Shown: piece after piece, positions 36,247-44,523 of the stretch
Layout of the letters: the number at the start of each line of letters is the position of its first letter
Position numbering within the stretch: the first letter of the stretch is position 1
Assembly (NCBI GenBank): GCA_015478655.1
Contig: JADMIJ010000010.1
Coordinates: forward strand, 1 to 64,000
Origin: Acidimicrobiales bacterium
Lineage (GTDB): Bacteria > Actinomycetota > Acidimicrobiia > Acidimicrobiales > RAAP-2
Direction of reading: 5' to 3'
DNA: 64,000 bases
The notes under the pieces: model-generated
The model's input: the letters and a program-made list of their open reading frames with translations, nothing else
Database searches by the model: none
What the model was told of the DNA's origin: nothing
Made by a program: the position numbers and the translations under genes

Positions 36247-36693
36247 CTACGAGGGAATGTTGGCGAGCATGTGCTGGCTCACGTCACCGACCAGGTCGAT
36301 GAGGTACCGCCGCTCGGAGAACCGCCAGGCCCCGTCGGATCGTTCGAAGCGGTCGTGGTAGCGGCCGGCCAGGATCGGCTGGAGCGTGAGACCGGGTACG
36401 GCCTGTAGGACGGTCCAGTACGAGCGGCCCGCGGCCCTTCCTTCCTCCTCGTCGATCTCGAGGATGAGATTGGTGGTGACGTGCTTGGTCTTGGGCGTCC
36501 CATCCGGGTACAGCCGGGTGGTGGACGTGAACAGGGCCAGCAGGGCGTCCCGGCCGGTGACCGACGAACCGCTGTCCCCGGCACCGACGGCGGCCTGGCC
36601 CAGGAGGTCTGCCACTCCGGCGAAATCGCCGTCGTCGATCAGCTCGGCGTAGCGGGCGATGAGATTGCTCAACGCGATTCCGGTGTCGCTCAT
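36247..36693 (-). CDS. NTF2-fold protein (SnoaL-like), second of an overlapping pair
   Basis: 148 residues. IARYAELIDDGDFAGVADLLGQA (about 12-34) is the characteristic N-terminal helix pair of the SnoaL-like fold, and RYHDRFERSDGAWRFSERRYLIDL near the C-terminus is the closing sheet. Such proteins are polyketide cyclases, limonene-epoxide hydrolases or small subunits of ring-hydroxylating enzymes; a catalytic Asp/His set is not certain. It overlaps the preceding NTF2-like gene as ATGA and lies 38 bases before the HsaA-like gene, all on one strand. Confidence 0.78.
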   Translation of the reverse strand: MSDTGIALSNLIARYAELIDDGDFAGVADLLGQAAVGAGDSGSSVTGRDALLALFTSTTRLYPDGTPKTKHVTTNLILEIDEEEGRAAGRSYWTVLQAVPGLTLQPILAGRYHDRFERSDGAWRFSERRYLIDLVGDVSQHMLANIPS

Positions 36694-37139
36694 GGCTGTC
36701 CTCCCGCTTCTCCGGAACTGGCTCCCGCCTCCGCCTCCGCCCCCGTCACTTCGGTCCCTTCGGCCCCGAAGGTGAGGTCGGCGTCGTCCCAGTAGGCGTG
36801 GGCCGAGATGAACAGGCCGTCGTCATCGGCGACGAACACCTCGATGCCGTCGATGGTCATGGAGGATCCGCCTGTCGCCACCGAGATCCCGAAGTCGACG
36901 GCCACGTGGGCCCCGCAGGTGTGCACCTCCTTGGCCGTGAAGGTCCACGACCGGCTGGCGGAGATCCCGGCTTCGAAGAAGGCGGTGATGGCGGCCCGCC
37001 CGACGTTCGGGGGGTTGGATACCGGATCAGCGTGCACGGCGTCCTCGGTGAAGAGGGCGGCGATGGCATGGGCCTCGCGGGCGTTGATCGCGTCCACATA
37101 GTCAGCGATCAGGCTTCGCAGCTCGTTCGGGGTCAGCAT
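36690..37139 (-). CDS. NTF2-fold protein (SnoaL/ketosteroid-isomerase-like), first of the pair
   Basis: 149 residues. LIADYVDAINAREAHAIAALFTEDAVHADPVSNPPNVGRAAITAFF (about 9-54) is the KSI-like N-terminal part with the Asp in DAINA. AAGGGAG 4 bases before the ATG supports the start. It shares only the fold with the following gene. The last 20 residues are Gly/Ala/Glu-rich and probably disordered. The function may be isomerisation or hydration of a ring compound within the neighbouring degradation set; this is inference. Confidence 0.78.
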   Translation of the reverse strand: MLTPNELRSLIADYVDAINAREAHAIAALFTEDAVHADPVSNPPNVGRAAITAFFEAGISASRSWTFTAKEVHTCGAHVAVDFGISVATGGSSMTIDGIEVFVADDDGLFISAHAYWDDADLTFGAEGTEVTGAEAEAGASSGEAGGQP

Positions 37140-37181
37140 GGCGCTCCCTTCGTCGGTCCTGGCTCGATGCGGCGCCGGCGT

Positions 37182-37970
37182 TCACGCGCCGACAGCGTGC
37201 AGGCCTCCGTCGACGTGCAGGATCTCGCCGGTGGTCATGGGCAGGAGGTCGGAGAGGAGAGCCGTGCAGGCACGGGCCACCACGTCGGTGTCGAGTACGT
37301 CCCAGCCGAGGGGCGCCCGCTCGGACCAGGTGTCCTCGAAGGCGGTGAAGCCCGGGATGGATTTGGCCGCCATGGTCTTGACCGGCCCGGCCGCCACCAG
37401 ATTGACCCTGATGCGCTCGGCCCCGAGGTCCCGGGCCAGGTAGCGCGACAGGGACTCCAGGGCGGCCTTGGACACCCCCATCCAGTCGTAGGCGGGCCAC
37501 GCCACCGAGGCGTCGAAGTCCAGACCGACCACCGACGCCCCCGCTCCTCCCTCCGCGCCGGCCGCCGCCAACAGGGGACGGAAGGCCTCGACCAAGGCCT
37601 TCAGCGAGTAGGCCGACACGTGCAGGGCGATCTGGACCTGGTCCCAGTTGGCCTGGAAGATATCTCCTCCCAGGCACTCGGGGGGCGCGTAGCCGATGGA
37701 GTGGAGCATCCCGTCCATCCGGTCCCACCCGGCGGCCAGCGTGGTTGCCGCCGCGGCCAGCTGCTCGGGCTCGGTGACGTCGATCTCGAGCACGTCGGCC
37801 TCGACGGGAAGTTTCCGGGCCGTCCGGCGGGTGAGTGAGAGGCCGCGGCCCGCCCCGCTGAGCACCACTTCTGCGCCCTCTCGTTGGGCCATCCGGGCCA
37901 CGGCGAAGGCGAGCGATGCGTCGGTCAGTACCCCTGTGACCAGAATCTTCTTTCCATCGAGGAGTCCCAT
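37182..37970 (-). CDS. fabI: Enoyl-[acyl-carrier-protein] reductase, NADH-type (FabI/InhA)
   Basis: 262 residues with the divergent-SDR features of FabI. The cofactor loop is GKKILVTGVLTDASLAFAVA (residues 6-25), where FabI has a longer spacing than classical SDRs. The catalytic pair appears as YDWMGVSKAALESLSRYLARDLG, where Tyr and Lys are seven positions apart (Y-x6-K), diagnostic for enoyl-ACP reductases. DIFQANWDQVQ and a MxxxG-type substrate loop (VNLVAAGPVKTMAAKSIPGF) follow. It carries out the last step of fatty-acid elongation in the cytosol. Its ending and the length are normal. It is divergent from the F420-type reductase gene. Confidence 0.92.
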   Translation of the reverse strand: MGLLDGKKILVTGVLTDASLAFAVARMAQREGAEVVLSGAGRGLSLTRRTARKLPVEADVLEIDVTEPEQLAAAATTLAAGWDRMDGMLHSIGYAPPECLGGDIFQANWDQVQIALHVSAYSLKALVEAFRPLLAAAGAEGGAGASVVGLDFDASVAWPAYDWMGVSKAALESLSRYLARDLGAERIRVNLVAAGPVKTMAAKSIPGFTAFEDTWSERAPLGWDVLDTDVVARACTALLSDLLPMTTGEILHVDGGLHAVGA

Positions 37971-38035
37971 GACCGGGTCAGGTTACCGTCCGGGATTCGC
38001 TGGGCCGGAAACCGTGCGTGTGCAAAGGTAGATGC

Positions 38036-38698
38036 ATGCGCATCGGAATCTTGGGCGGGACCGGCCCTGCCGGGCGGGGGCTGGCGGTTCGGCTGGCCCG
38101 GGCCGGCGAGGAGATCCTGATCGGGTCGCGGGATGCGGAGCGGGCCGACGCCGTCGCCTCCGGGCTGGTGGAGGCGTGGCCGGGGCACCATCTGTCCGTG
38201 TCCGGCGCTGCGAACGAGGCCGCGGCTGAGTGCGACCTGATCGTCGTGGCCACCCCGTGGGACAGCGCCGTCGCCACCCTCAAGCCACTGGCCGCCGGCC
38301 TGGAGGGCAAGGTGGTGGTCTCGATGGCCAACGCCCTGGTGAAGGAAGGTCGCGAGTTCCTCGCCCTGCTGCCGTCCCGGGGTTCGGTCGCGGCCTCGAT
38401 CCAGGCGGCCCTGCCCCTGTCTCTGGTGTCGGCCTCGTTCCACCATCTGCCGGCCTCCGACATGGAGAACCTGGATGCCCCGATCACGGCGGACGTGCTG
38501 GTGTGCTCGGACCATTTCGAGGCCTCCAAGGCCACGGTGGCCCTGGTCGACTCCATCGAGGGGTTGCGGGGCGTGGATGCCGGCAGCCTGGCCCAGGCCG
38601 CACCCATCGAGGCGTTCACTGCCGTGCTCGTGACCGTCAACATCCGCCACAAGGTGCACACCGCCTTGCAACTGGCCGGTTACGGCGACCCCCGATAG
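38036..38698 (+). CDS. NADPH-dependent F420 reductase-like protein (Fno family)
   Basis: 220 residues from the ATG. The N-terminus MRIGILGGTGPAGRGLAVRLARAGEEILIGSRDAERA (residues 1-37) is the NADP-binding Rossmann motif of F420H2:NADP oxidoreductases, GRLxxxxxxGHxVxIGSRDxxRA in consensus form. CDLIVVATPWDSAVATLKPLA and VVVSMANALVKEG complete the motif set. It probably interconverts reduced F420 and NADPH. The family also contains KARI-like and ketopantoate-type relatives; I rank F420-dependent first. AAAGG lies 5 bases before the ATG. mshC follows after three bases, so both are probably in one transcript. Confidence 0.85.
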   Translation: MRIGILGGTGPAGRGLAVRLARAGEEILIGSRDAERADAVASGLVEAWPGHHLSVSGAANEAAAECDLIVVATPWDSAVATLKPLAAGLEGKVVVSMANALVKEGREFLALLPSRGSVAASIQAALPLSLVSASFHHLPASDMENLDAPITADVLVCSDHFEASKATVALVDSIEGLRGVDAGSLAQAAPIEAFTAVLVTVNIRHKVHTALQLAGYGDPR

Positions 38699-38701
38699 CG
38701 C

Positions 38702-39886
38702 GTGACCGACAGCGGGGGCAGCCGGGACGTAGGAGGGGGACTACGGCTCTACGACACCGCCCGCCAGGAGGTGGCGCCGCTCGACGCCGGGCCGTTGGTC
38801 ACCCTGTACTCGTGCGGGATCACCCCGTATGACTCCGCCCACCTCGGGCACGCCCAGGTCTATCTCACGTTCGACATCCTGCAACGACGGCTCCGCGACC
38901 TCGGGCACGAGACCCGGTGCGTTCGGAACGTCACGGACGTGGACGACGACATCCTCCGCAAGGCCCGTGAGCTCGGGGTCCACTATCTCGACCTGGCCGC
39001 CGAGGAGATCGCCCGGTTCGAGTCGGACATGGCGGCGCTGGGCCTGATCCCCGCATGGTCTGAGCCCCGGGCCACCTCGGCCATCGCTGAGATCCTGACC
39101 CTGATCGGCGCCGTGCTGGACTCGGGGCGTGCGTACCAGGCCGGGGGAGCGGTCTACTTCGACGTCACCACCTTCCCGGCATTCGGCACCGTCAGCCACC
39201 TTGACGAGCCGACCATGCTGGCCGTGGCCGCCGAGCAGGGCGGGAGGCCGGACGATCCGAACAAGCGCCATCCCCTCGACTTCGTGCTGTGGCAGCCCTC
39301 GCTGCCCGATGAGCCCTCGTGGGAGTCACGCTGGGGCCCGGGCCGCCCGGGGTGGCATGTCGAATGCTCGGCCCTGGCCCTTCGCGAGCTGGGCGACACC
39401 ATCGACGTCCACGGCGGGGGACGCGACCTGGCCTTCCCGCATCACGAATCGGAGAACGCACAGTCGGTGTCGGCCACCGGGCGGCCGTTCGTGCGCCACT
39501 GGCTCCACGTCGGACTGGTCGGCCTCGACGGCACCAAGATGTCCAAGTCCCTCGGCAACCTGGTCTTCGTGGGCGACCTCTTGAAGGAGTGGGAGCCGGC
39601 CGTGATCCGGCTCGCCCTGCTCGACCATCACTACCGGGGGGACTGGGAGTGGTCGCCTGAGGACTTGACCAGGGCGGCCACGCGGTTGGAGGCGTGGCGC
39701 CGCGCCACGCCTCCGGGGCTGTCACCCGGCACTGCCGACCAGTCGGGCGACGCCGGTCTCCCAGCGGTGCGATCCTTCCTCGACAACGACCTCGACACGC
39801 CGGGAGCCCTCCGGGCCCTCGACACCGAGGCGGCCGCCGGCCGCCCGGTTGTCCGGGGAGCTGCCCTCTTGGGCATTACCCTGTAG
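38702..39886 (+). CDS. mshC: Mycothiol ligase (cysteine:glucosaminyl-inositol ligase)
   Basis: 394 residues. It is a cysteinyl-tRNA-synthetase relative that joins Cys to GlcN-inositol in mycothiol synthesis. LVTLYSCGITPYDSAHLGHAQVYLTFD (about 33-59) has the MshC form of the HIGH motif (ITPYDxxHLGHA, as opposed to PTVYDxxHIGNA in CysS). WESRWGPGRPGWHVECSALALRELG, GGGRDLAFPHHESENAQ and the class I KMSKS as KMSKSLGNLVFV (about 280-291) follow, then HYRGDWEWSPEDL. The C-terminal tRNA-binding part of CysS is absent, consistent with MshC. GTG start, 3 bases after the F420-type reductase. The last 40 residues look partly degenerate. Confidence 0.85.
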   Translation: MTDSGGSRDVGGGLRLYDTARQEVAPLDAGPLVTLYSCGITPYDSAHLGHAQVYLTFDILQRRLRDLGHETRCVRNVTDVDDDILRKARELGVHYLDLAAEEIARFESDMAALGLIPAWSEPRATSAIAEILTLIGAVLDSGRAYQAGGAVYFDVTTFPAFGTVSHLDEPTMLAVAAEQGGRPDDPNKRHPLDFVLWQPSLPDEPSWESRWGPGRPGWHVECSALALRELGDTIDVHGGGRDLAFPHHESENAQSVSATGRPFVRHWLHVGLVGLDGTKMSKSLGNLVFVGDLLKEWEPAVIRLALLDHHYRGDWEWSPEDLTRAATRLEAWRRATPPGLSPGTADQSGDAGLPAVRSFLDNDLDTPGALRALDTEAAAGRPVVRGAALLGITL

Positions 39887-39973
39887 CTCGGTCACCAGCC
39901 CGCCCACCACCGGGTACTCGGCGGCCGCGCCGGGCCCATGGCCAGGCCGGAACAGAGGCAGAAAGGCAATTTG

Positions 39974-41962
39974 ATGGGAGCCGTCACCGTGCAACTTCCC
40001 GATGGTGCGACCAGGGAGTTCGAGGAGGGCACCACGGCGTCCCAGTTCGCCGAGTCCATTGGCCCCCGACTGGCCAAGGCGGCGGTGGCGGCCACCTTCG
40101 ACGGTGCCGAGGTCGACCTGGACACACCGCTGCGAGATGGGGCCCAGGTCAGCGTCATCACTGCCGACTCCGAGGCCGGCCGCGCCGTGCTGCGTCACTC
40201 GACCGCCCACGTGCTGGCCCAGGCTGTGCTCCGGCTGTGGCCCGGCGCCCACTTCGCCATCGGGCCGGTCATCGAGGACGGCTTCTACTACGACTTCGAG
40301 CTGCCGGGCGGGGTCCATTTCAGTGACGACGACCTCGAGCGCATCGACGCCGCCATGCGCGAGATCATGGCCGAGGACCAACCTTTTGTCCGCCACGAGC
40401 ACAGCATCGAAGAGGGACTTTCGATCTTCGGCGACCAACCGTTCAAACGGGAGATCATCGAGGCGGTCGAGGCGGGACACGAGGAGGTGGACGCCGCAGC
40501 CGAGGGGGCCGGCGCCGCCCAGGTGTCGACCTACTGGAATTCGCCGACTTTCACCGACCTGTGCCGGGGCCCGCACGTCCCCTCCACCAGCCACCTGGGC
40601 CACTTCGCCCTGATGCGCGTGGCCGGGGCCTACTGGCGGGGCGATGAGAAGCGCCAGCAGCTCCAGCGCATCTACGGCACCGCGTGGGAGTCGGAGAAGG
40701 CGCTGGCCGTCCACCTCGACCGGCTGGCGGAGGCCGAGCGCAGGGACCACCGCCGCCTCGGCGCCGAGCTGGACCTGTTCTCGTTCCCCGAGGAGATCGG
40801 CTCGGGACTGCCCGTTTTCCACCCCAAGGGCGGAACCGTGCGCCGCCTCATGGAGGACTATTCGCGCCAGCGCCACGAGGCCGCCGGCTACGAGTTCGTC
40901 TACACCCCGCACATCACCAAGGCGGAGCTGTTCGAGACGTCGGGCCATCTGGACTGGTTCGCCGAGGGGATGTTCCCGCCCATGGAGCTGGACGGCGGCC
41001 AGGAGTACTACCTCAAGCCGATGAACTGCCCGTTCCACATCCTGATCTTCAAGAGCCATCAGCGTTCCTACCGCGAATTGCCCATGCGTCTCTTCGAATT
41101 CGGGTCCGTCTACCGATACGAGAAGTCGGGGGTGGTACACGGCCTGACCAGGGTGCGCGGCATGACCCAGGACGACGCGCACATCTTCTGCACCCGCGAC
41201 CAGATGGCCCACGAGCTCCACTCGACCCTCACGTTCGTCCTGTCCCTCTTGCGGGACTTCGGTCTCGACGACTTCTTCCTCGAGCTCTCGACGCGTCCCG
41301 AGGAGAAGGCCGTGGGCTCGGTCGAGGACTGGGATGAGGCCACCGAGGCCCTCCGCACTGCGGCGACGGCCATGGACCTCGAGCTGGTCATCGATGAGGG
41401 AGGCGGCGCCTTCTACGGTCCGAAGATCTCCGTGCAGGCCCGGGACGCCATCGGGCGGACCCACCAGATGTCGACCATGCAGCTCGACTTCCAGGAGCCC
41501 CAGCGGTTCGGCATGGAGTACATCGGTGCTGACAACGGTCGGCACCAGCCGGTCATGATCCACCGGGCGCTGTTCGGCTCGGTGGAGCGGTTCTTCGCCA
41601 TCCTCCTCGAACACTATGCCGGCGCGATGCCCACCTGGTTGTCGCCCGAGCAGGTCCGGGTCCTGGCGGTGAAGGACGAGCATGCGGCCTATGCCCACAA
41701 GGTGGCCGACCGCCTGCGGGCGGTGGGAGCCCGGGTCTCGGTCGATCCCGCCGACGAGCACCTGAAGGCGCGCATCCGCAAGGCCAAGGTCATGAAGATC
41801 CCCTACATCCTGGTGGTGGGCGACGACGACGTTCACGCCGGCACCGTGGGTGTCAACCGCCGGGGGAGCAACCAGCCCGAGCGCGGGGTCGAGCTCATGA
41901 CGTTCACCGACACGCTCGAGGACGAGATCGCCGGGCGCCGGATTCCCGAATCCCCATCGTGA
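39974..41962 (+). CDS. thrS: Threonyl-tRNA synthetase
   Basis: 662 residues from the ATG preceded by AAAGG at 7 bases. The N-terminal TGS domain (QLPDGATREFEEGTTASQFA, about 6-25) leads to the editing/SAD domain with RHSTAHVLAQAVL, the HxxxH zinc site of ThrRS editing. The class II core contains FETSGHLDWF, MNCPFHILIFKSHQRSYRELPMR with the zinc-binding Cys, and FGMEYIGADNGRHQPVMIHRALFGSVERFF (motif 3) near 530. The anticodon-binding domain follows to the end. An upstream in-frame ATG at 39938 would add 12 residues. The stop overlaps the HIT gene start as GTGA, so translation is coupled. Confidence 0.96.
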   Translation: MGAVTVQLPDGATREFEEGTTASQFAESIGPRLAKAAVAATFDGAEVDLDTPLRDGAQVSVITADSEAGRAVLRHSTAHVLAQAVLRLWPGAHFAIGPVIEDGFYYDFELPGGVHFSDDDLERIDAAMREIMAEDQPFVRHEHSIEEGLSIFGDQPFKREIIEAVEAGHEEVDAAAEGAGAAQVSTYWNSPTFTDLCRGPHVPSTSHLGHFALMRVAGAYWRGDEKRQQLQRIYGTAWESEKALAVHLDRLAEAERRDHRRLGAELDLFSFPEEIGSGLPVFHPKGGTVRRLMEDYSRQRHEAAGYEFVYTPHITKAELFETSGHLDWFAEGMFPPMELDGGQEYYLKPMNCPFHILIFKSHQRSYRELPMRLFEFGSVYRYEKSGVVHGLTRVRGMTQDDAHIFCTRDQMAHELHSTLTFVLSLLRDFGLDDFFLELSTRPEEKAVGSVEDWDEATEALRTAATAMDLELVIDEGGGAFYGPKISVQARDAIGRTHQMSTMQLDFQEPQRFGMEYIGADNGRHQPVMIHRALFGSVERFFAILLEHYAGAMPTWLSPEQVRVLAVKDEHAAYAHKVADRLRAVGARVSVDPADEHLKARIRKAKVMKIPYILVVGDDDVHAGTVGVNRRGSNQPERGVELMTFTDTLEDEIAGRRIPESPS

Positions 41963-42498
41963 GCCTCGAGCACCTGTGGGCCGGGTGGCGCGGCGAGTAT
42001 GTGACGGCCGCCGGTTCGTCCGAGCCGGCCCTGGCCGGCGGTGTCGACTCCCATCGCCTCGACGACCCCGATCACTGCGTCTTCTGCCGTATCGCGGCCA
42101 GCGGCCCTCCTTCGGCCGACAACGGTGTCCTGTGGATCGGGACCGTGTCCTACGCGGTGCTCAACGCCTATCCCTATGCCAGTGGGCATCTCATGGTCCT
42201 TCCCGTGCGGCATGTCAGCTCGCTCGGGGACCTGACCGATGCGGAGGGATCAGAGATGTGGTCGGCCCTCCGACAGGGAGTGGCCGCCCTGGAGGCAGCA
42301 CTCGGACCTGACGGGATCAACGTCGGGGCGAACCTGGGGCGGGCCGCCGGGGCCGGCGTCCCCCGACACCTTCACCTTCACGCCGTCCCACGCTGGCTCG
42401 GCGACACCAACTTCATGACCGCCGTGGCGGATACGCGGGTGCTTCCCGAGACCCTGGCCGTCAGCTGGCGACGAATCCATCAGGCATGGCCCGACTGA
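41959..42498 (+). CDS. HIT-family hydrolase (Ap4A phosphorylase/AP4A hydrolase-like)
   Basis: 179 residues. Cys pair CVFCRI near 36-41 is typical of actinobacterial HIT proteins next to thrS. ALNAYPYASGHLMVLPVRH is the family core, and GVPRHLHLHAVPRW is the HxHxHxxP motif with the nucleophilic His. The enzyme should cleave dinucleoside polyphosphates or nucleotidylyl adducts. The GTG start overlaps the thrS stop. A product of aminoacyl-tRNA synthetase side reactions is Ap4A, which gives a plausible reason for the coupling; this is inference. Confidence 0.9.
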   Translation: MSLEHLWAGWRGEYVTAAGSSEPALAGGVDSHRLDDPDHCVFCRIAASGPPSADNGVLWIGTVSYAVLNAYPYASGHLMVLPVRHVSSLGDLTDAEGSEMWSALRQGVAALEAALGPDGINVGANLGRAAGAGVPRHLHLHAVPRWLGDTNFMTAVADTRVLPETLAVSWRRIHQAWPD

Positions 42499-42570
42499 GC
42501 CGGACTCACCCGGAATCGAACCGGACGGCCGGGCGTTCGACTGAGTGGGACGAGAGGAGTGGGAGTGACC

Positions 42571-43023
42571 ATGCAGGTCAAGGAGCTTGGGCACTTGGTG
42601 CTCTACGTGCGGGACGTGAAGCGATCGGCAGCCTTCTACGGCGGGGTCCTCGGCTGGGAGCCGGTGTTCCCGAATGCACCCGGGCTGCCGGTGGCGGCGT
42701 TCTCATCGGGTCGGACGCACCACGAGTTACTGCTCATCGAAGTCGGAGAAGGGGCCGCACCACTGCCGGCGGGCAGGCGGCTCGGCCTCTACCACTTCGG
42801 ACTCAAGGTGGGCGACAGCGATGACGAGCTACGGGAAGCGGCTGCACGCCTCGAGGCAGCCGGCGTGCCCGTCGTCGGCGCCACTGACCACACAGTGACC
42901 CACAGCCTGTACATCCTCGATCCCGACGGCAACGAGATCGAGCTCTATATCGACGTCCCCGGAGTGGACTGGAAGCGTGACCCGGCCCTGATCATGGCCC
43001 CGATCCGGCCCCTGTCCCTTTAG
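42571..43023 (+). CDS. VOC (glyoxalase-fold) protein
   Basis: 150 residues in one VOC domain. LGHLVLYVRDVKRSAAFYGGVLGWE (about 6-30) opens the first half, HHELLLIEV supplies a His in the expected ligand place, and LYHFGLKVGDSDDELREAAARLEAAG opens the second. DPDGNEIELYIDVPG near the end carries the last ligand (Glu) and the family NxIEL ending. A glyoxalase- or catechol-dioxygenase-like metal site is plausible. The start is uncertain because two GTG codons lie just upstream with a good AGGAG before them (GTG at 42565). It sits between the HIT gene and the PIM locus, where other actinobacteria usually have nothing. Confidence 0.85.
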   Translation: MQVKELGHLVLYVRDVKRSAAFYGGVLGWEPVFPNAPGLPVAAFSSGRTHHELLLIEVGEGAAPLPAGRRLGLYHFGLKVGDSDDELREAAARLEAAGVPVVGATDHTVTHSLYILDPDGNEIELYIDVPGVDWKRDPALIMAPIRPLSL

Positions 43024-43087
43024 CTGGACGCGGGCTCGTCAGACAGGATCGGCCGCCGGGCTCCTCGGACCGGCAGGCGGCCCTGCT

Positions 43088-43441
43088 TCACCATCCCATC
43101 CCGATGGTCCCGGGACGCCACCCTTCCTTCTCCCGCAGGCTTTGCCAGCTCTTGTCGCCGGCGGCGATCACGGTGCGCAAAAGCGATGATGCCTCTTCCT
43201 GCCAGGCCTCGAGGTCGACCGGGTAGCCGGCGATCATGGCCAGGGCGGGGTGGAGGCCATCGGGGGGAGGCAGTACCCGCCGGAGGGACCACCGCACCGC
43301 CTCTTTGGCTTCCAGGCCTGCCTCCCGCCGAAGCGCGTACTCGTACACGACCAAGCGCCAATAGGAATTGAGCTGGTCGAGGGGGTTGGCGACGCCGGAC
43401 GTCGGCTCCGGATGCTGGGCCATCGTCTGATGAAGGGCCAT
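43088..43441 (-). CDS. Hypothetical protein
   Basis: 117 residues from the chosen ATG, with helical segments LNSYWRLVVYEYALRREAGLEAKEAVRWSLRRVL (about 22-55) and AWQEEASSLLRTVIAAGDKSWQSLREKEGW. No family recognised; amino-acid use is regular and protein-like. The frame extends 27 codons further upstream. It converges on the preceding VOC gene 64 bases away and is divergent from the PIM lipid locus. A real gene is likely but unproven. Confidence 0.5.
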   Translation of the reverse strand: MALHQTMAQHPEPTSGVANPLDQLNSYWRLVVYEYALRREAGLEAKEAVRWSLRRVLPPPDGLHPALAMIAGYPVDLEAWQEEASSLLRTVIAAGDKSWQSLREKEGWRPGTIGMGW

Positions 43442-43713
43442 TGCTCGTTCATCGGCACGCCACCACCCGACTTGAGGTGAAATTCGCCCCGCCACCGCCC
43501 GAGTCAGCCCCATAGCGTGCATCCCATGGGTGCATCCCGGTGGAACACGTTCCCGGCTACAGCACGAGGTGCTCGATCGAGAGCGGGACGGTGTGGTCGA
43601 CAGCCGCCCAGGCTGGGATTGGCAGCTCGCCAGGGTGGTTCCGCCAGTGGTGGTGTGGCGGCAACTCCAGCAAGCAGATGGTAGGGTCTGATGAGCCTTC
43701 TGGAGGAAATGCC

Positions 43714-44490
43714 ATGTTTGACGGGCGATGGCGCGACACGGTCGACCGGGGTACCGGTCCCGTCGGTCGCAGGCTGCAGCGGTTCGGCATCACCGCCGAC
43801 ATGCTGACCGCCACCGGGTTGATCTCCGCTACCGCCACAGCCGTGGCCGTGGGCACAGGCCACTTCCTGTTGGCCCTGGCGTTGCTGATCCTCACCGGCT
43901 TGCACGACCTGTTGGACGGGCCGGTGGCCAAGGCATCCGGGACATCGTCGGTGCGCGGTGCCTTCTTCGATTCGGTCACCGACCGGGTTGCCGATGCCGT
44001 GATCCTCGGTGGTGTGGCGTGGTATCTCGTGTCAGCCCACCCCGGGCATCTCGTCCTCCTGCCCTTCGCCGTGCTCGGGGCCACGTCACTGGTCTCCTAC
44101 CAGCGGGCCAAGGCGGAATCGCTGGGCATCGTGGCCAAGGGTGGACTGATGGAGCGGGCCGAGCGCATGATCCTCCTGGGGATCGGATTGCTCTCCACAG
44201 CATTTCTGGTCCCTGTTCTCTGGGTCATGCTGGCGCTCACCGTGGCCACCGCGGTGGGACGTTTCGTCAAGGTGTGGCGCCTGGCCGAGGCGCCCGTCAT
44301 CGGAGCCAGTCCCCGGCGCCACCGCCGCACCCGCACCACGGTCCGCGTCGGCGGGCGCAGCTCGTCGGCCTCACCATCCCGGTGGAGGGCTCGCCGGCAG
44401 GGGGAACTGGCCAGTCGGTCCGGTCGCACCTGGCGCGCCCGACATGCCCGCCAGGGCATCCGGCAGCGCGCCGGCCGTCGCCATCCCTGA
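43714..44490 (+). CDS. pgsA: CDP-alcohol phosphatidyltransferase (phosphatidylinositol-phosphate synthase type)
   Basis: 258 residues with about five to six hydrophobic segments. The family signature DxxDGxxAR...GxxxDxxxD is visible as D65-LL-D68-G-PVAK, then G82-AFF-D86-SVT-D90, where the usual Arg after Ala is Lys; the four Asp residues bind the two metal ions. By order (thrS, HIT, this, acyltransferase, pimA) it matches PgsA1, which makes phosphatidylinositol phosphate from CDP-diacylglycerol. The last 60 residues form an exceptionally Arg-rich, probably disordered tail (RRHRRTRTT ... RRHP). GGAGGAAAT just before the ATG is a good ribosome site and fixes the start 58 codons inside the open frame. 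Confidence 0.88.
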   Translation: MFDGRWRDTVDRGTGPVGRRLQRFGITADMLTATGLISATATAVAVGTGHFLLALALLILTGLHDLLDGPVAKASGTSSVRGAFFDSVTDRVADAVILGGVAWYLVSAHPGHLVLLPFAVLGATSLVSYQRAKAESLGIVAKGGLMERAERMILLGIGLLSTAFLVPVLWVMLALTVATAVGRFVKVWRLAEAPVIGASPRRHRRTRTTVRVGGRSSSASPSRWRARRQGELASRSGRTWRARHARQGIRQRAGRRHP

Positions 44491-44523
44491 GTCGCTCGGC
44501 CGCCGGTTGATCCTCGGGCGCTC

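Noticed and set aside
38702-39886. Assignment as cysteinyl-tRNA synthetase
   Set aside because: The HIGH-type motif is ITPYDxxHLGHA, the MshC form, and the C-terminal tRNA-binding part is missing at 394 residues.
39887-39973. A T-box leader upstream of thrS
   Set aside because: Only 87 bases lie between the genes, with no T-box consensus or terminator hairpin.
39722-41836. A 704-codon open frame antisense to threonyl-tRNA synthetase
   Set aside because: High-GC genes commonly leave a long open frame on the opposite strand. The sense strand is a complete ThrRS with all motifs.
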